Positions 48,927 through 57,980 of a stretch of 64,000 nt of DNA are shown piece after piece. Every line of letters starts with the position of its first letter. Within the stretch, counting starts at the first letter, position 1. Origin of the DNA: Subtercola boreus (GTDB taxonomy: Bacteria; Actinomycetota; Actinomycetes; Actinomycetales; Microbacteriaceae); assembly GCF_003399625.1 (NCBI RefSeq), contig NZ_NBXA01000014.1:62001-126000 (forward strand), in the 5' to 3' direction. The notes under the pieces were generated by a model. That model was given only the letters and a program-made list of their open reading frames with translations, did no database searches and was not told where the DNA came from. Position numbers and translations under genes: made by a program.

Positions 48927-49880
48927 TCAGGGAGCGAGGGGGCGCGCCAGCGCCGCGAGCCGCCGCTGCCAGAGGGCCGCGCGCCCGGGCACGGGCGCGA
49001 GCGTCGGCCCGCCCGGCCAGGACGTCACCACGCGGATCCCGTGCAGCGCATTCACGGCCCAGAGCTCCGTGCCGGCGAGGTCGGCGGGTGTGGCACGCTC
49101 CTCCGACACGGTCACGCCGAGAGCCGCGGCCAGCACGCGCACAGACTTCGCGGTGACACTGTCGACCCGCACGAGGTCGGCGGGCGGCGCAGAGAGCGTG
49201 TCGCCCCGCCACCACAGCAGCGCCGTCGTTGTTCCGTCGATGATCTCGCCGCCTTGGCCGAGCAGCACCAGATCGTCGATGCCGTCGGCACGTGCCGCGT
49301 CGCGGAGGGCGGTGAGCGTGTCGAGGTCGGGGCCCTTCCAGCTCGGGATGCTCCGCGGCTCGGGCCCGTCATGGGAACGCAGCACAGCCGAGGCTGCGAG
49401 CGGCGGAGCGAGCCGCATCAACAGCGACAGCCGCCACCGTGCCGCGCCGGAACCCGATCCGGAGCCGCCTGCGCCGCCCGCGCCGCCGGATGCCGCACCC
49501 TCGCCGCGCGCCGCACCGCCCGCCGCCGCGCCGTCCGCCGCCGAACCGCCGCGCGCCGCGCCGTCCGCCGCCGAACCGCCGCCGACCCGGCTCAACTCCA
49601 CCCGCGGGAACCACCGGTGCACCGGCGGGATCGCGTCGAGCGCCGCCTCCCAGAACGCGGCGAGCAGCGTCTCGTTCCCGAACCCGGCGGCCGCCGCCGA
49701 GGCGAAGAACCGGGCCCGGTGCAGATCGATGGCCCGCACCCGCCCGGCGTCGACCAGCCAGGAGTCTGCGACGTCGAGGTGCAGCCGGGCATCCATCGGC
49801 CCAGCGTCAGCGACCAACGATCCGTCGCGGTACATGAAGCGGCGAGAACCGGCCGAATCGGCGGCAGCAGACGTAGTCAT
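48927..49880 (-). CDS. Aminodeoxychorismate lyase / branched-chain aminotransferase-like (fold type IV PLP)
   Basis: A 317-residue PLP enzyme of the class IV family. The N-terminal FMYRDGSLV and the conserved Lys in PSWKGPDLDTL (about 185) point to aminodeoxychorismate lyase (PabC), which makes 4-aminobenzoate for folate; D-amino acid transaminase is an alternative. C-terminal WAVNALHGIRVV fits the family. A Gly/Ala/Ser-rich insert of about 45 residues (about 100-145) interrupts the domain and is made of near-repeats. TACGGT lies 9 nt upstream of ATG 49880. Confidence 0.78.
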   Translation of the reverse strand: MTTSAAADSAGSRRFMYRDGSLVADAGPMDARLHLDVADSWLVDAGRVRAIDLHRARFFASAAAAGFGNETLLAAFWEAALDAIPPVHRWFPRVELSRVGGGSAADGAARGGSAADGAAAGGAARGEGAASGGAGGAGGSGSGSGAARWRLSLLMRLAPPLAASAVLRSHDGPEPRSIPSWKGPDLDTLTALRDAARADGIDDLVLLGQGGEIIDGTTTALLWWRGDTLSAPPADLVRVDSVTAKSVRVLAAALGVTVSEERATPADLAGTELWAVNALHGIRVVTSWPGGPTLAPVPGRAALWQRRLAALARPLAP

Positions 49881-49922
49881 GATCAGTTCACCGTAGCAAC
49901 AGCGAGCCGCAGGCAGGTTCAG

Positions 49923-49928
49923 TACAAT
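49923..49928 (+). promoter_or_regulatory. leuS promoter -10 TACAAT
   Basis: TACAAT fits TAnnnT and gives a leader of about 70 nt before GTG 50008. The leader holds a short hairpin (CCGCAC-T-GTGCGG). No -35 and no T-box-like specifier or anti-terminator is seen. Confidence 0.45.
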
Positions 49929-50007
49929 TGACTGCTGGAGACGCGGGCACCCGAACCGCCTCCGCAAGGCCGCACTGTGCGGTCGTTCCCCGACGATTGA
50001 GACTCAC

Positions 50008-52668
50008 GTGACTATCGAACGCGATTCCGCTGCGCGTGGCGCCGAAGACGACGCAACAGGCACCACGAACACAGGCACCACGAACACCGACACGACACCC
50101 GCAACGAACACCGACGCAGCATCCGATTCTCTGCGCTACGACTTCGAGGCCCTCCAGAACAAGTGGCTGCCGGTCTGGGACGAGTCGGAGCCGTTCCGCA
50201 CCGATCTCACGAACGACAAGCGCCCGCGCAAATACATCCTCGACATGTTCCCCTACCCTTCGGGCGACCTGCACATGGGGCACGCGGAGGCCTATGCGCT
50301 CGGCGACGTGATCTCCCGCTACTGGCGCCACCAGGGATTCAACGTGCTGCACCCGATCGGCTGGGACTCGTTCGGCCTGCCCGCCGAGAACGCTGCGATC
50401 AAGCGCCAGATCGACCCGCGCGAGTGGACGTACGCGAACATCGACCAGCAGAAGGCGAGCTTCCGCCGCTACGCCGGCTCGTTCGACTGGAGCCGGGAGC
50501 TGCACACCAGCGACCCCGAGTACTACAAGTGGAACCAGTGGCTGTTCCTGAAGCTCTACGAGAAGGGCCTGGCGTACCGCAAGTCGAGCTGGGTCAACTG
50601 GGACCCGGTGGACCAGACCGTGCTGGCGAACGAGCAGGTTCTGCCCGACGGAACGTCCGAACGCTCGGGCGCCGTCGTCGTGAAGAAGAAGCTCACGCAG
50701 TGGTACTTCAAGATCACCGACTACGCCGACCGCCTGCTCGACGACCTGAAGCAGCTCGAGGGAACGTGGCCGGCCAAGGTCATCGCCATGCAGCGCAACT
50801 GGATCGGCCGCTCCATCGGCGCCGACGTCGACTTCGCCATCGAGGGCCGCGACGAGCCGGTGACGGTCTTCACGACGCGCCCCGACACGCTCCACGGCGC
50901 GACCTTCATGGTCATCGCGCCCGAGTCCGAGCTCGCCGCCGAGCTGATCGCCGATCCGTCGGTGTCGGATGTCGCACGCGCCCGCTTCACGGAGTACCTC
51001 ACCGAGGTGCAGAAGAGCACGGAGCTCGAACGCCAGGCCACCGACCGGCCGAAGACCGGCGTCTTCCTGGAGCGCTATGCGGTCAACCCCGTCAGCGGCG
51101 AACGCCTGCCCGTCTGGGCGGCCGACTACGTGCTCGCCGACTACGGCACCGGGGCGGTCATGGCCGTGCCCGCGCACGACCAGCGCGACCTCGACTTCGC
51201 CCGTGCGTTCTCCCTGCCCGTCCGCGTCGTGCTCGACACGAACCAGCCGGTCACGGGGGCCATCCCGATCCTCGTCGACGGCGAGCTTCCGGACGACCTG
51301 CCACCGCTCGACCCGGCATCCACCGGTAAGGCGCTGACCGGCGACGGGCGTCTGATCAACTCGGGCGCGCTCGACGGGCTGAGCAAGAACAAGGCGATCG
51401 CGCGCGTGATCGAGCAGCTGGAGGCCGCAGGATCGGGTCGCGCCGCCAAGAACTACCGGCTCAGGGACTGGTTGATCTCACGCCAGCGCTACTGGGGAAC
51501 GCCGATCCCGATCATCCACGGAGCCGACGGCGCGGAGATTCCCGTGCCCGAAGACCAGCTGCCCGTGCTGCTGCCGCCGACCGAAGGGTTGAATCTGCAG
51601 CCGAAGGGCACCTCGCCCCTCGGTGCCGCGACGGACTGGGTGAACGTGCCCGACCCGCGCGACGGCTCACCGGCCCTCCGCGACGCCGACACGATGGACA
51701 CCTTCGTCGACAGCTCGTGGTACTTCCTGCGCTTTCTCTCCCCGAACGACGACACGAAGGCGTTCGACCCGCGTGAGGTCGACAAGTGGGCGCCCGTCGA
51801 CCAGTACGTCGGCGGCGTGACGCACGCGATCCTGCACCTGCTCTATGCGCGCTTCATCACGAAGGTGCTGTTCGACCTCGGCTACGTCTCGTTCACCGAG
51901 CCGTTCAGCGCACTGCTCAACCAGGGCATGGTGCTGATGGAGGGCTCGGCGATGTCGAAGTCGAAGGGCAACATCGTGCGCCTCAGCGACCAGCTCGACG
52001 AGCACGGTGTCGACGCGGTGCGCCTCACGATGGCGTTCGCGGGCCCGCCCGAAGACGACATCGACTGGGCGGATGTCTCGCCCGCGGGCTCGGCGAAGTT
52101 CCTGGCCCGCGCCTGGCGGCTGTCGGGTGACGTCACATCGCTGCCGTCGGTGAACTGGCGGGACGGGGATGTCGCGCTCCGCCGCATCACGCACCGGTTC
52201 CTGGCCGAGGCCCCCGGCCTGGTGGAGGCGTTCAAGTTCAACGTCGTCGTCGCGCGGATCATGGAGCTCACCAACGCGGCCCGCAAGGCGATCGACAGCG
52301 GACCGGGCGGCGGCGACCCCGCGGTCCGCGAGGCGGTCGAGACGATCGCGCTCGGTCTGTCGCTGTTCGCTCCGTACACCGCCGAGGACATGTGGGAACG
52401 CCTCGGCTACCCGCCCTCGATCTCGGCATACGGCTGGCGCGGTGCCGACCCGGCGCTGCTCACGGAGGAGTCGGTGACCGCCGTCGTCCAGGTCGACGGC
52501 AAGGTACGGGCGCGCCTCGAGGTCTCTCCGAAGATCTCGGGCGACGAACTCGAGAAGCTGGCGCGGTCGTCTGAGGCGGTCGTGCGCTTCCTCGGGGATC
52601 GCGAGATCGTGAACGTCATCGTGCGTGCACCGAAGATCGTCAACATTGCCACAAAGGCGCGTTCGTAG
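50008..52668 (+). CDS. leuS: Leucyl-tRNA synthetase
   Basis: An 886-residue class I synthetase that charges tRNA-Leu. HIGH motif HMGH (about 90), the CP1 editing domain ([16 protein letters not shown] and [13 protein letters not shown]), KMSKS variant MSKSKGN (about 649), and a bacterial C-terminal domain are intact. The N-terminus has an extra Thr/Asn-rich stretch of about 35 residues before the conserved [11 protein letters not shown], coded by ACAGGCACCACGAACACC-like repeats. GTG 50008 lacks a strong ribosome site; a start nearer the conserved region cannot be excluded. Confidence 0.97.
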   Translation: MTIERDSAARGAEDDATGTTNTGTTNTDTTPATNTDAASDSLRYDFEALQNKWLPVWDESEPFRTDLTNDKRPRKYILDMFPYPSGDLHMGHAEAYALGDVISRYWRHQGFNVLHPIGWDSFGLPAENAAIKRQIDPREWTYANIDQQKASFRRYAGSFDWSRELHTSDPEYYKWNQWLFLKLYEKGLAYRKSSWVNWDPVDQTVLANEQVLPDGTSERSGAVVVKKKLTQWYFKITDYADRLLDDLKQLEGTWPAKVIAMQRNWIGRSIGADVDFAIEGRDEPVTVFTTRPDTLHGATFMVIAPESELAAELIADPSVSDVARARFTEYLTEVQKSTELERQATDRPKTGVFLERYAVNPVSGERLPVWAADYVLADYGTGAVMAVPAHDQRDLDFARAFSLPVRVVLDTNQPVTGAIPILVDGELPDDLPPLDPASTGKALTGDGRLINSGALDGLSKNKAIARVIEQLEAAGSGRAAKNYRLRDWLISRQRYWGTPIPIIHGADGAEIPVPEDQLPVLLPPTEGLNLQPKGTSPLGAATDWVNVPDPRDGSPALRDADTMDTFVDSSWYFLRFLSPNDDTKAFDPREVDKWAPVDQYVGGVTHAILHLLYARFITKVLFDLGYVSFTEPFSALLNQGMVLMEGSAMSKSKGNIVRLSDQLDEHGVDAVRLTMAFAGPPEDDIDWADVSPAGSAKFLARAWRLSGDVTSLPSVNWRDGDVALRRITHRFLAEAPGLVEAFKFNVVVARIMELTNAARKAIDSGPGGGDPAVREAVETIALGLSLFAPYTAEDMWERLGYPPSISAYGWRGADPALLTEESVTAVVQVDGKVRARLEVSPKISGDELEKLARSSEAVVRFLGDREIVNVIVRAPKIVNIATKARS

Positions 52669-52686
52669 AAGTTCTCCACAGATTCG

Positions 52687-52717
52687 GGGCCGGGCGGATG
52701 CTCGGCCCTTTCTGTTT
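52687..52717 (+). terminator. Rho-independent terminator after leuS
   Basis: Stem GGGCCGGGC (52687-52695) / GCTCGGCCC (52700-52708) with a GGAT loop, followed by TTTCTGTTT. The leaderless comEA promoter begins 3 bp later. Confidence 0.8.
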
Positions 52718-52719
52718 CG

Positions 52720-52725
52720 TACGGT
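52720..52725 (+). promoter_or_regulatory. Leaderless -10 element TACGGT for comEA
   Basis: TACGGT, six bases, then ATG 52732. Confidence 0.6.
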
Positions 52726-52731
52726 CGGTGC

Positions 52732-53601
52732 ATGCGCGATGTGCCTGGTGTCCCCGAGGAGTCCGCCCGGCCCGTGGGGGCCGGGCGGCCACTGCCGTGG
52801 GAGATCGAGGAGCCGCCTCGCGAGGAGGAGCCTGCCGGGAGGTCCCGGTTGCGGATCGGCGTGGGCGCCGCCATCGTGCTGGTGATCGCGACTCTGGTGT
52901 GTGCGGTGGTCGTGTCCATGGTGGCAGGGCGCGGCCGGGTCGATCTCGTCGCGCTCCCGGGTGGTGGTGCATCTGCGGCGGGCGGTGCGGGCGATACCAG
53001 CGCTACCGGCGGTTCTGCCGGTGCGGTCTCCGGTGACCCGGGCGCGGGTGCCTCGGGCTCCCTCGGCTCATCGAGCGCTGCCACCGGCACGCCCGGTTCC
53101 GCTTCCAACCCGGCGTCAGCGGGCCGCGCGGCCGCACCGATCCTCGTGCACGTGCTCGGTGCCGTTGCGCATCCGGGGCTCTTCGAACTCCACCCCGGCG
53201 ACCGGGTGATCGACGCTATCTCCGCCGCCGGCGGGTTCACGGCGACAGCCGACCAGGGCCAGCAGAACCTCGCCCGTGTCGTGGCCGACGGGGAGCAGCT
53301 GGTGGTGCCCGAGCAGGGGGCTTCTCCACAGCCACGCCCGGCCGGCGCCGGTGGGGCGGCAACCGGCCCGGGAACAGGGTCGGCCGCCGGTGCAGGGGGT
53401 GCTCCCGTTGCCCTCGTCAACGTGAACACCGCCGACCAGACCACGCTCGAGACCCTTCCGCACGTCGGGCCGGCCATGGCCCAGCGCATCATCGCCTGGC
53501 GAACCGAGAACGGGCGGTTCACCCAGGTCGACGACCTGAAGAACGTGTCGGGCATCGGTGACAGGACGTTCGAGGTCCTGGCGCCCCTGGTGACGATATG
53601 A
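52732..53601 (+). CDS. comEA: ComEA-type DNA-binding protein (SLBB + helix-hairpin-helix)
   Basis: A 289-residue membrane-anchored competence protein. One membrane helix (about 42-64), a Gly/Ser/Ala-rich linker (about 75-130), an SLBB domain (ILVHVLGAVAHPGLFELHPG, about 137) and a C-terminal helix-hairpin-helix domain (VNVNTADQTTLETLPHVGPAMAQRIIAWR, GRFTQVDDLKNVSGIGD) that binds double-stranded DNA. It receives DNA outside the cell and passes it to ComEC. Its stop overlaps comEC by 4 nt (ATGA). Confidence 0.93.
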   Translation: MRDVPGVPEESARPVGAGRPLPWEIEEPPREEEPAGRSRLRIGVGAAIVLVIATLVCAVVVSMVAGRGRVDLVALPGGGASAAGGAGDTSATGGSAGAVSGDPGAGASGSLGSSSAATGTPGSASNPASAGRAAAPILVHVLGAVAHPGLFELHPGDRVIDAISAAGGFTATADQGQQNLARVVADGEQLVVPEQGASPQPRPAGAGGAATGPGTGSAAGAGGAPVALVNVNTADQTTLETLPHVGPAMAQRIIAWRTENGRFTQVDDLKNVSGIGDRTFEVLAPLVTI

Positions 53602-56309
53602 CGCGGCCCGTGCAGGGTGGCGCCGACCTCCGCCTCGTCCTTCCTGCGGTCTTCTGCTGGCTGGTGGCGGGCCTGCTCGTCGGGGTGCCGCGGCTTCTGC
53701 TTCCCGATCTCGCCGGGTGGTGCGCAGCCGGGCTCTTCGGGGTGGCGGTCCTGCTCGTCGTCCTGGTGCTGCTGCTCTCGCGCGAACCGCGTCGCCGACG
53801 GTACGCCGCCCGACGGCTTCGCGCCGCCCGCCCGCTGAGCGCCGGGCTGGCACTCCACAGTGCGCTGCGGCGGGCGGCGGGAGCCCTCACGCTGATCGCC
53901 CTCTGCTGCGCGGCTGGCGGGCTCGTCGCGGCCTGCATCGCCGCACAGCTCCCGGCTCGGCAACCCGTCTCCGTCGCACCGCTGTTCGCGCACACCGTCC
54001 GCATGCGGTTGACCGTCACCTCGGCGCCGGTCGTCACCACGGCCGCTCCATCACCGTTCGGCCCGGCCTCTGCATCGAGCGCTGGCCGAGACCCCGAGAC
54101 GCGCTCCCCATTCCGGTTCACCGCCACCGCCTCATCCGTCCGCTCCGGAAGCACCGTCCTCCAGACGCAGATGCCCGTTCTGGTCTTCGTGCAGGCTGCG
54201 CCAGGTGCACCCGCACCCGAGATCGGGGAGCAACTCGAGACGTCGGGAACCCTGAAGCCGACGGACGCCGGCGAGAGCGTCGTCGCGCTGCTCTACACAG
54301 ACAGAGCGCCCCTGTTCGCCGAACCGGCGCCGTGGTATCTCGGCTGGGCGAACGGTCTCCGTGCCTCGTTCCGTCAGAGTGCCGCCGGCCTGCCCGGCGA
54401 CGGCGGCGAACTCGTTCCGGGGCTCGCCATCGGCGACGTCAGCCTCGTCAGCGATGATCTCGACTCCCAGATGACAGCCAGCGGTCTCAGCCACCTCACC
54501 GCAGTCTCGGGAGCGAACTGTGCCATCGTCGTCGCGGCCATCATGCTCCTCGGCGGGCTGCTGGGGTTGTCCAGGCGCGGCAGGATCGTGTTCTCGCTCG
54601 CTGTCATGACGGCCTTCGTCGTGCTCGTCACGCCGTCGTCGAGTGTGCTCCGTGCCGCAGTGATGGCGACCATCGTGCTCATCACGCTTGCATCGGGCCG
54701 GCCTCCGAAAGGCCTGCCGGCGCTTGGGCTGGCAACGATCATCCTGCTCGCCTGTGACCCCTGGCTCGCTCGCAACTATGGCCTCGCGCTGTCCGTGCTC
54801 GCCACCGCTGGTCTGCTCGTCCTGGCAAGGCCGCTCAGCGCTCGGCTGTCGAAGTGGATGCCCGCCACTGTGTCGCTCATCATTGCCGTCCCCCTGGCGG
54901 CGCAGCTGGCCTGCCAGCCCGTACTCCTCCTGCTCACGCCGACGATCTCCACCTACAGCGTCGCCGCCAACCTGCTCGCAGAACCCGCCGCACCGGTCGC
55001 GACGGTTCTCGGGTTGATCTCGTGCATCGTGGCCGCGGTGATCCCGCCCCTCGCCCCGGTCGGCGCCTGGCTCACGTGGGTTCCGGCGTCGTGGATCGCG
55101 GGCGTCGCACGGTTCTTCGCCACGGCACCCGGCAGCAGCCTGCCCTGGCCGCCGGGCTCCGCCGGGATTCTGCTCGTGCTGGTGGCGAGTGCCGCTGCCC
55201 TCATCCTGCTTCTGGTTCCGCCGGGGAGCGAGCGCTCCGCGCCCGGAAAGTCAGGCGACCTCGACACTGACCCCGATTGTCGTGACAGTCGTGGTCAGCG
55301 TGGTCAGCGTGGTCAGCGTGGTCGTCGTGACCGACGTCGTCGATGTAGTCCGCGCGGTCAGCGTGCTCCGCATGGAGGGCTCCGCCGATACGCGATCCGT
55401 CACCCGCGCCGCGCCGTGCGATTCTCGGCGGGCGCTGTCCTCCTTCTCACCGTGGCCGGCTACCTCGGCTCGACGCTCTCCAGCACCCTTCTCCCGGCAC
55501 AGAGCTGGCCTCCGGACTGGCAGATCGCCGCCTGCGACATCGGGCAGGGTGACGCAGTGGTCATCCGGAGCGCGCAGCCGGGGCAGCCCGACCGGTTCGC
55601 CCTGGTGGATGTCGGGCCCGACCCGGCACTCCTCACCGTGTGTCTCGACGAACTCGACATCACCGAACTGGATCTGCTCGTTCTGACCCACTACGACCTC
55701 GACCATGTCGGCGGGCTCAGCGCGGTGGTCGGGCGGGTCTCCACGGTGCTGATGGGGCCCGCCGCAGATGCCGGCGACGAAAGGATGGCAGCCACCCTCA
55801 CGGCGGCCGGAGCCGATGTGCGCCAAGCGCGTCGCGGTGACTCCGGGATGCTCGGCGACATCGGCTGGAAGGTGTTGTGGCCGCAGGTGGACACGCTCCT
55901 CCGTGGCAACGACGCGAGCGTCACCGTGCAGTTCTCCGGGCAGATCGACTCGATCTTCCTCGGCGATCTCGGGGAGGATTCGCAGCGGCTGCTCGCGCAC
56001 ACCAGTGCCCTCACCGGGCTGCCGGGCGATGCGCTTCCCGATGAAGACGTCGTCAAGGTCGCCCATCACGGCAGCGCCGACCAGAGCGAGTCGCTCTATC
56101 AGGCGCTTCGGGCGGAGGTCGGCCTGGTGTCTGTCGGAGCAGGCAACAGATACGGGCATCCGACCGACCGCCTGCTCGGAATCCTCACCCGCGCAGGCAC
56201 GGCGGCATACCGAACCGACCTCCTGGGGATGATCGTGCTGGCGCCGTGCCCGGAGGGGATCATCGTGTGGTCGGAGGGTCAGGCTAGGGTTGAAGCCAGA
56301 AAGAAGTGA
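53598..56309 (+). CDS. comEC: ComEC DNA-uptake channel with metallo-beta-lactamase domain
   Basis: A 903-residue membrane channel for single-stranded DNA. DUF4131-like N-terminal region, competence membrane domain (about 250-540: HLTAVSGANCAIVVAAIMLL and YSVAANLLAEPAAPVATVLG), and a C-terminal metallo-beta-lactamase domain with LTHYDLDHVGG (about 698) and VAHHGSADQS that probably degrades the other strand. Between channel and nuclease domains is a basic Arg/Gly/Gln insert (about 560-600) from three GTGGTCAGC repeats (55291-55317). ATG 53598 overlaps the comEA stop. Confidence 0.93.
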   Translation: MTRPVQGGADLRLVLPAVFCWLVAGLLVGVPRLLLPDLAGWCAAGLFGVAVLLVVLVLLLSREPRRRRYAARRLRAARPLSAGLALHSALRRAAGALTLIALCCAAGGLVAACIAAQLPARQPVSVAPLFAHTVRMRLTVTSAPVVTTAAPSPFGPASASSAGRDPETRSPFRFTATASSVRSGSTVLQTQMPVLVFVQAAPGAPAPEIGEQLETSGTLKPTDAGESVVALLYTDRAPLFAEPAPWYLGWANGLRASFRQSAAGLPGDGGELVPGLAIGDVSLVSDDLDSQMTASGLSHLTAVSGANCAIVVAAIMLLGGLLGLSRRGRIVFSLAVMTAFVVLVTPSSSVLRAAVMATIVLITLASGRPPKGLPALGLATIILLACDPWLARNYGLALSVLATAGLLVLARPLSARLSKWMPATVSLIIAVPLAAQLACQPVLLLLTPTISTYSVAANLLAEPAAPVATVLGLISCIVAAVIPPLAPVGAWLTWVPASWIAGVARFFATAPGSSLPWPPGSAGILLVLVASAAALILLLVPPGSERSAPGKSGDLDTDPDCRDSRGQRGQRGQRGRRDRRRRCSPRGQRAPHGGLRRYAIRHPRRAVRFSAGAVLLLTVAGYLGSTLSSTLLPAQSWPPDWQIAACDIGQGDAVVIRSAQPGQPDRFALVDVGPDPALLTVCLDELDITELDLLVLTHYDLDHVGGLSAVVGRVSTVLMGPAADAGDERMAATLTAAGADVRQARRGDSGMLGDIGWKVLWPQVDTLLRGNDASVTVQFSGQIDSIFLGDLGEDSQRLLAHTSALTGLPGDALPDEDVVKVAHHGSADQSESLYQALRAEVGLVSVGAGNRYGHPTDRLLGILTRAGTAAYRTDLLGMIVLAPCPEGIIVWSEGQARVEARKK

Positions 56310-56316
56310 GGGTGTT

Positions 56317-57393
56317 GTGGCTGCTGTGAGAGGGTCACGGTCGGGTTCGGCTCGTGGCGGTTCGGGTGGCGGAGGGGCCGCCAAGGGGTCGTCGAAGGCA
56401 CCCGCCCCCGTCATCCCGCAACTCTCCTGGGAGCAGATCCGTCCGGCCTCGGTCGTGCTCGTCTCGGGTACGGAGACATTCCTTGCGGAGCGCGCGATCC
56501 GGCAGCTGCGCGACCTTCTGAAGGCCGAAGACCCGAGCCTCGAGATCGTCGACATCGACGCCTCCGGTTATGCGCCCGGCGAACTCCTCACCATGGCGAG
56601 CCCGTCGCTGTTCGGGGAACCCCGGATGATCAGGGTGTCCTCCGTCGAGAAGTGCACCGACGCGTTCATCGCGGAGACGGTCGAGTACCTGGGGTATCCG
56701 GCCGACGACACCACCGTCGTGCTGCGGCACGGTGGGGGAGTGCGGGGCAAACGACTGCTCGACGCTGTGCGAGCGAGCACGGGCGACGTCGTCGAGGTGG
56801 TCTGCGCAGAACTCAAGAAGGACTCGGAGCGTTACGACTTCGCGGTGGCCGAGTTCAGGGCGGCCGGCCGACGGGTGACGCCGAGTGCCGTGCGTGCTCT
56901 GGTCTCCGCCTTCACCGACGACCTGGCCGAACTGTCGAGCGCCTGCGGCCAGCTCATCGCCGACACCAGCGACGAGATTACCGAGGTCACCGTCGAGAAG
57001 TACTACTCGGGGCGGGTGGAGACGAACGCCTTCGCGGTGGCCGACAGCGCCATCGCCGGTCACTACGGCGAGGCGTTGACGCTCCTGAGGCACGCCCTCG
57101 CCACGGGTGCCGACCCAGTGCCCATGGTGGCCGCCTTCGCAATGAAGCTCCGCACGATGGCCAAGGTGCTCGGCTCCCGGGGCGGCGGCGGGCAGCTCGC
57201 GGGCCAGCTCGGCCTCGCCCCGTGGCAGATCGACCGGGCACGGCGCGACCTTCAGGGCTGGACGGGGGAGGGCCTCGGCCGCAGCATCCAGATCCTGGCC
57301 GAGACCGACGAGAACATCAAGGGCGGCAGCCGCGACCCGGTCTACTCCCTCGAGCGGATGATCGCCACCATCGCCTCTCGCGGCGAGCACTGA
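56317..57393 (+). CDS. holA: DNA polymerase III delta subunit
   Basis: A 358-residue clamp-loader subunit that opens the beta clamp. VVLVSGTETFLAERAI (about 45; the degenerate P-loop region of delta), SPSLFGEPRMIRV (the beta-clamp contact), and the C-terminal LERMIATIA segment are present. The N-terminal 30 residues are a Gly/Ser-rich tail. GTG 56317 was chosen (GAGGG upstream); an in-frame TTG at 56290 inside comEC is possible. It follows comEC by 7 bp, the usual actinobacterial order. Confidence 0.92.
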   Translation: MAAVRGSRSGSARGGSGGGGAAKGSSKAPAPVIPQLSWEQIRPASVVLVSGTETFLAERAIRQLRDLLKAEDPSLEIVDIDASGYAPGELLTMASPSLFGEPRMIRVSSVEKCTDAFIAETVEYLGYPADDTTVVLRHGGGVRGKRLLDAVRASTGDVVEVVCAELKKDSERYDFAVAEFRAAGRRVTPSAVRALVSAFTDDLAELSSACGQLIADTSDEITEVTVEKYYSGRVETNAFAVADSAIAGHYGEALTLLRHALATGADPVPMVAAFAMKLRTMAKVLGSRGGGGQLAGQLGLAPWQIDRARRDLQGWTGEGLGRSIQILAETDENIKGGSRDPVYSLERMIATIASRGEH

Positions 57394-57459
57394 CCCCCGA
57401 CCACCCACTGCCCCCCGCCCACCCACTGACCCCCGCCCACCCACAGGCGCGAAGCGCAG

Positions 57460-57485
57460 AAAGGCCCCGCCGGAGCGGGGCCTTT
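57460..57485. terminator. Bidirectional terminator between holA and rpsT
   Basis: Perfect stem AAAGGCCCCGC (57460-57470) / GCGGGGCCTTT (57475-57485) with loop CGGA, ending in A-runs on one side and T-runs on the other. It can serve both converging genes. CCGCCCACCCACTGA near-repeats lie at 57400-57444. Confidence 0.85.
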
Positions 57486-57529
57486 CGAAGCTGGTACAGC
57501 GGAGCGCGAGAAGCGCGCGCGGAGCGAGA

Positions 57530-57793
57530 CTAGCTCAGCGCAGCGACCGACTTGCTGATCGACGACTTGCGGTTGGCAGCCTGGTTCTTGTGGATGACGC
57601 CCTTGCTGGCCGCCTTGTCGAGCTTCTTGCTCGCCAGGGTCAGCGCGGCAGCGGCCTTCTCCCGGTCGCCGGCGGCAACGCTCGACTTGACGGCGCGGAT
57701 GGCCGTCTTCAGCTCGCTCTTGACGGCCTTGTTGCGCTCGTGGGCCTTCGCGTTGGTGCCGATGCGCTTGATCTGGGACTTGATGTTTGCCAC
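57530..57793 (-). CDS. rpsT: Ribosomal protein S20
   Basis: An 87-residue basic helical protein that binds 16S rRNA. It starts [26 protein letters not shown] and has the [19 protein letters not shown]-terminal region; length and sequence fit the family. GTG 57793 has GAGGG seven bases upstream; a GTG start can lower S20 synthesis. It is transcribed alone toward holA, as in other actinobacteria. Confidence 0.98.
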   Translation of the reverse strand: MANIKSQIKRIGTNAKAHERNKAVKSELKTAIRAVKSSVAAGDREKAAAALTLASKKLDKAASKGVIHKNQAANRKSSISKSVAALS

Positions 57794-57932
57794 TGAACTA
57801 CCCTCTGTATCTGTTGGTCTGTAAATGTTCGACGTGATGAATCGCAGCCCGCGCAGACGAATGACCGGATCACGACGTGGGAACGGCGATGAAATGGAGC
57901 GTCTCGGGCGCGGCTACGGAAGCCAAGGGTCA

Positions 57933-57961
57933 ACATTACCAGTAGCCAGCGTGAACGACAA
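57933..57961 (-). promoter_or_regulatory. rpsT promoter (TTGTCG-17-TAATGT)
   Basis: On the minus strand TTGTCG (57956-57961), a 17-bp spacer and TAATGT (57933-57938) with TGG before the -10. The leader is about 130 nt, long enough for autogenous control by S20. It lies back to back with the aminotransferase promoter. Confidence 0.7.
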
Positions 57962-57967
57962 ACATAC

Positions 57968-57973
57968 TAGCGT
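57968..57973 (+). promoter_or_regulatory. Leaderless -10 element TAGCGT for the aminotransferase
   Basis: TAGCGT, seven bases, then ATG 57981. It lies 7 bp from the divergent rpsT -35, so the two promoters may compete. Confidence 0.45.
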
Positions 57974-57980
57974 TGTGGGC

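Noticed and set aside
49881-50007. T-box leader for leuS
   Set aside because: No specifier codon loop, T-box sequence or antiterminator is seen; only a small hairpin.
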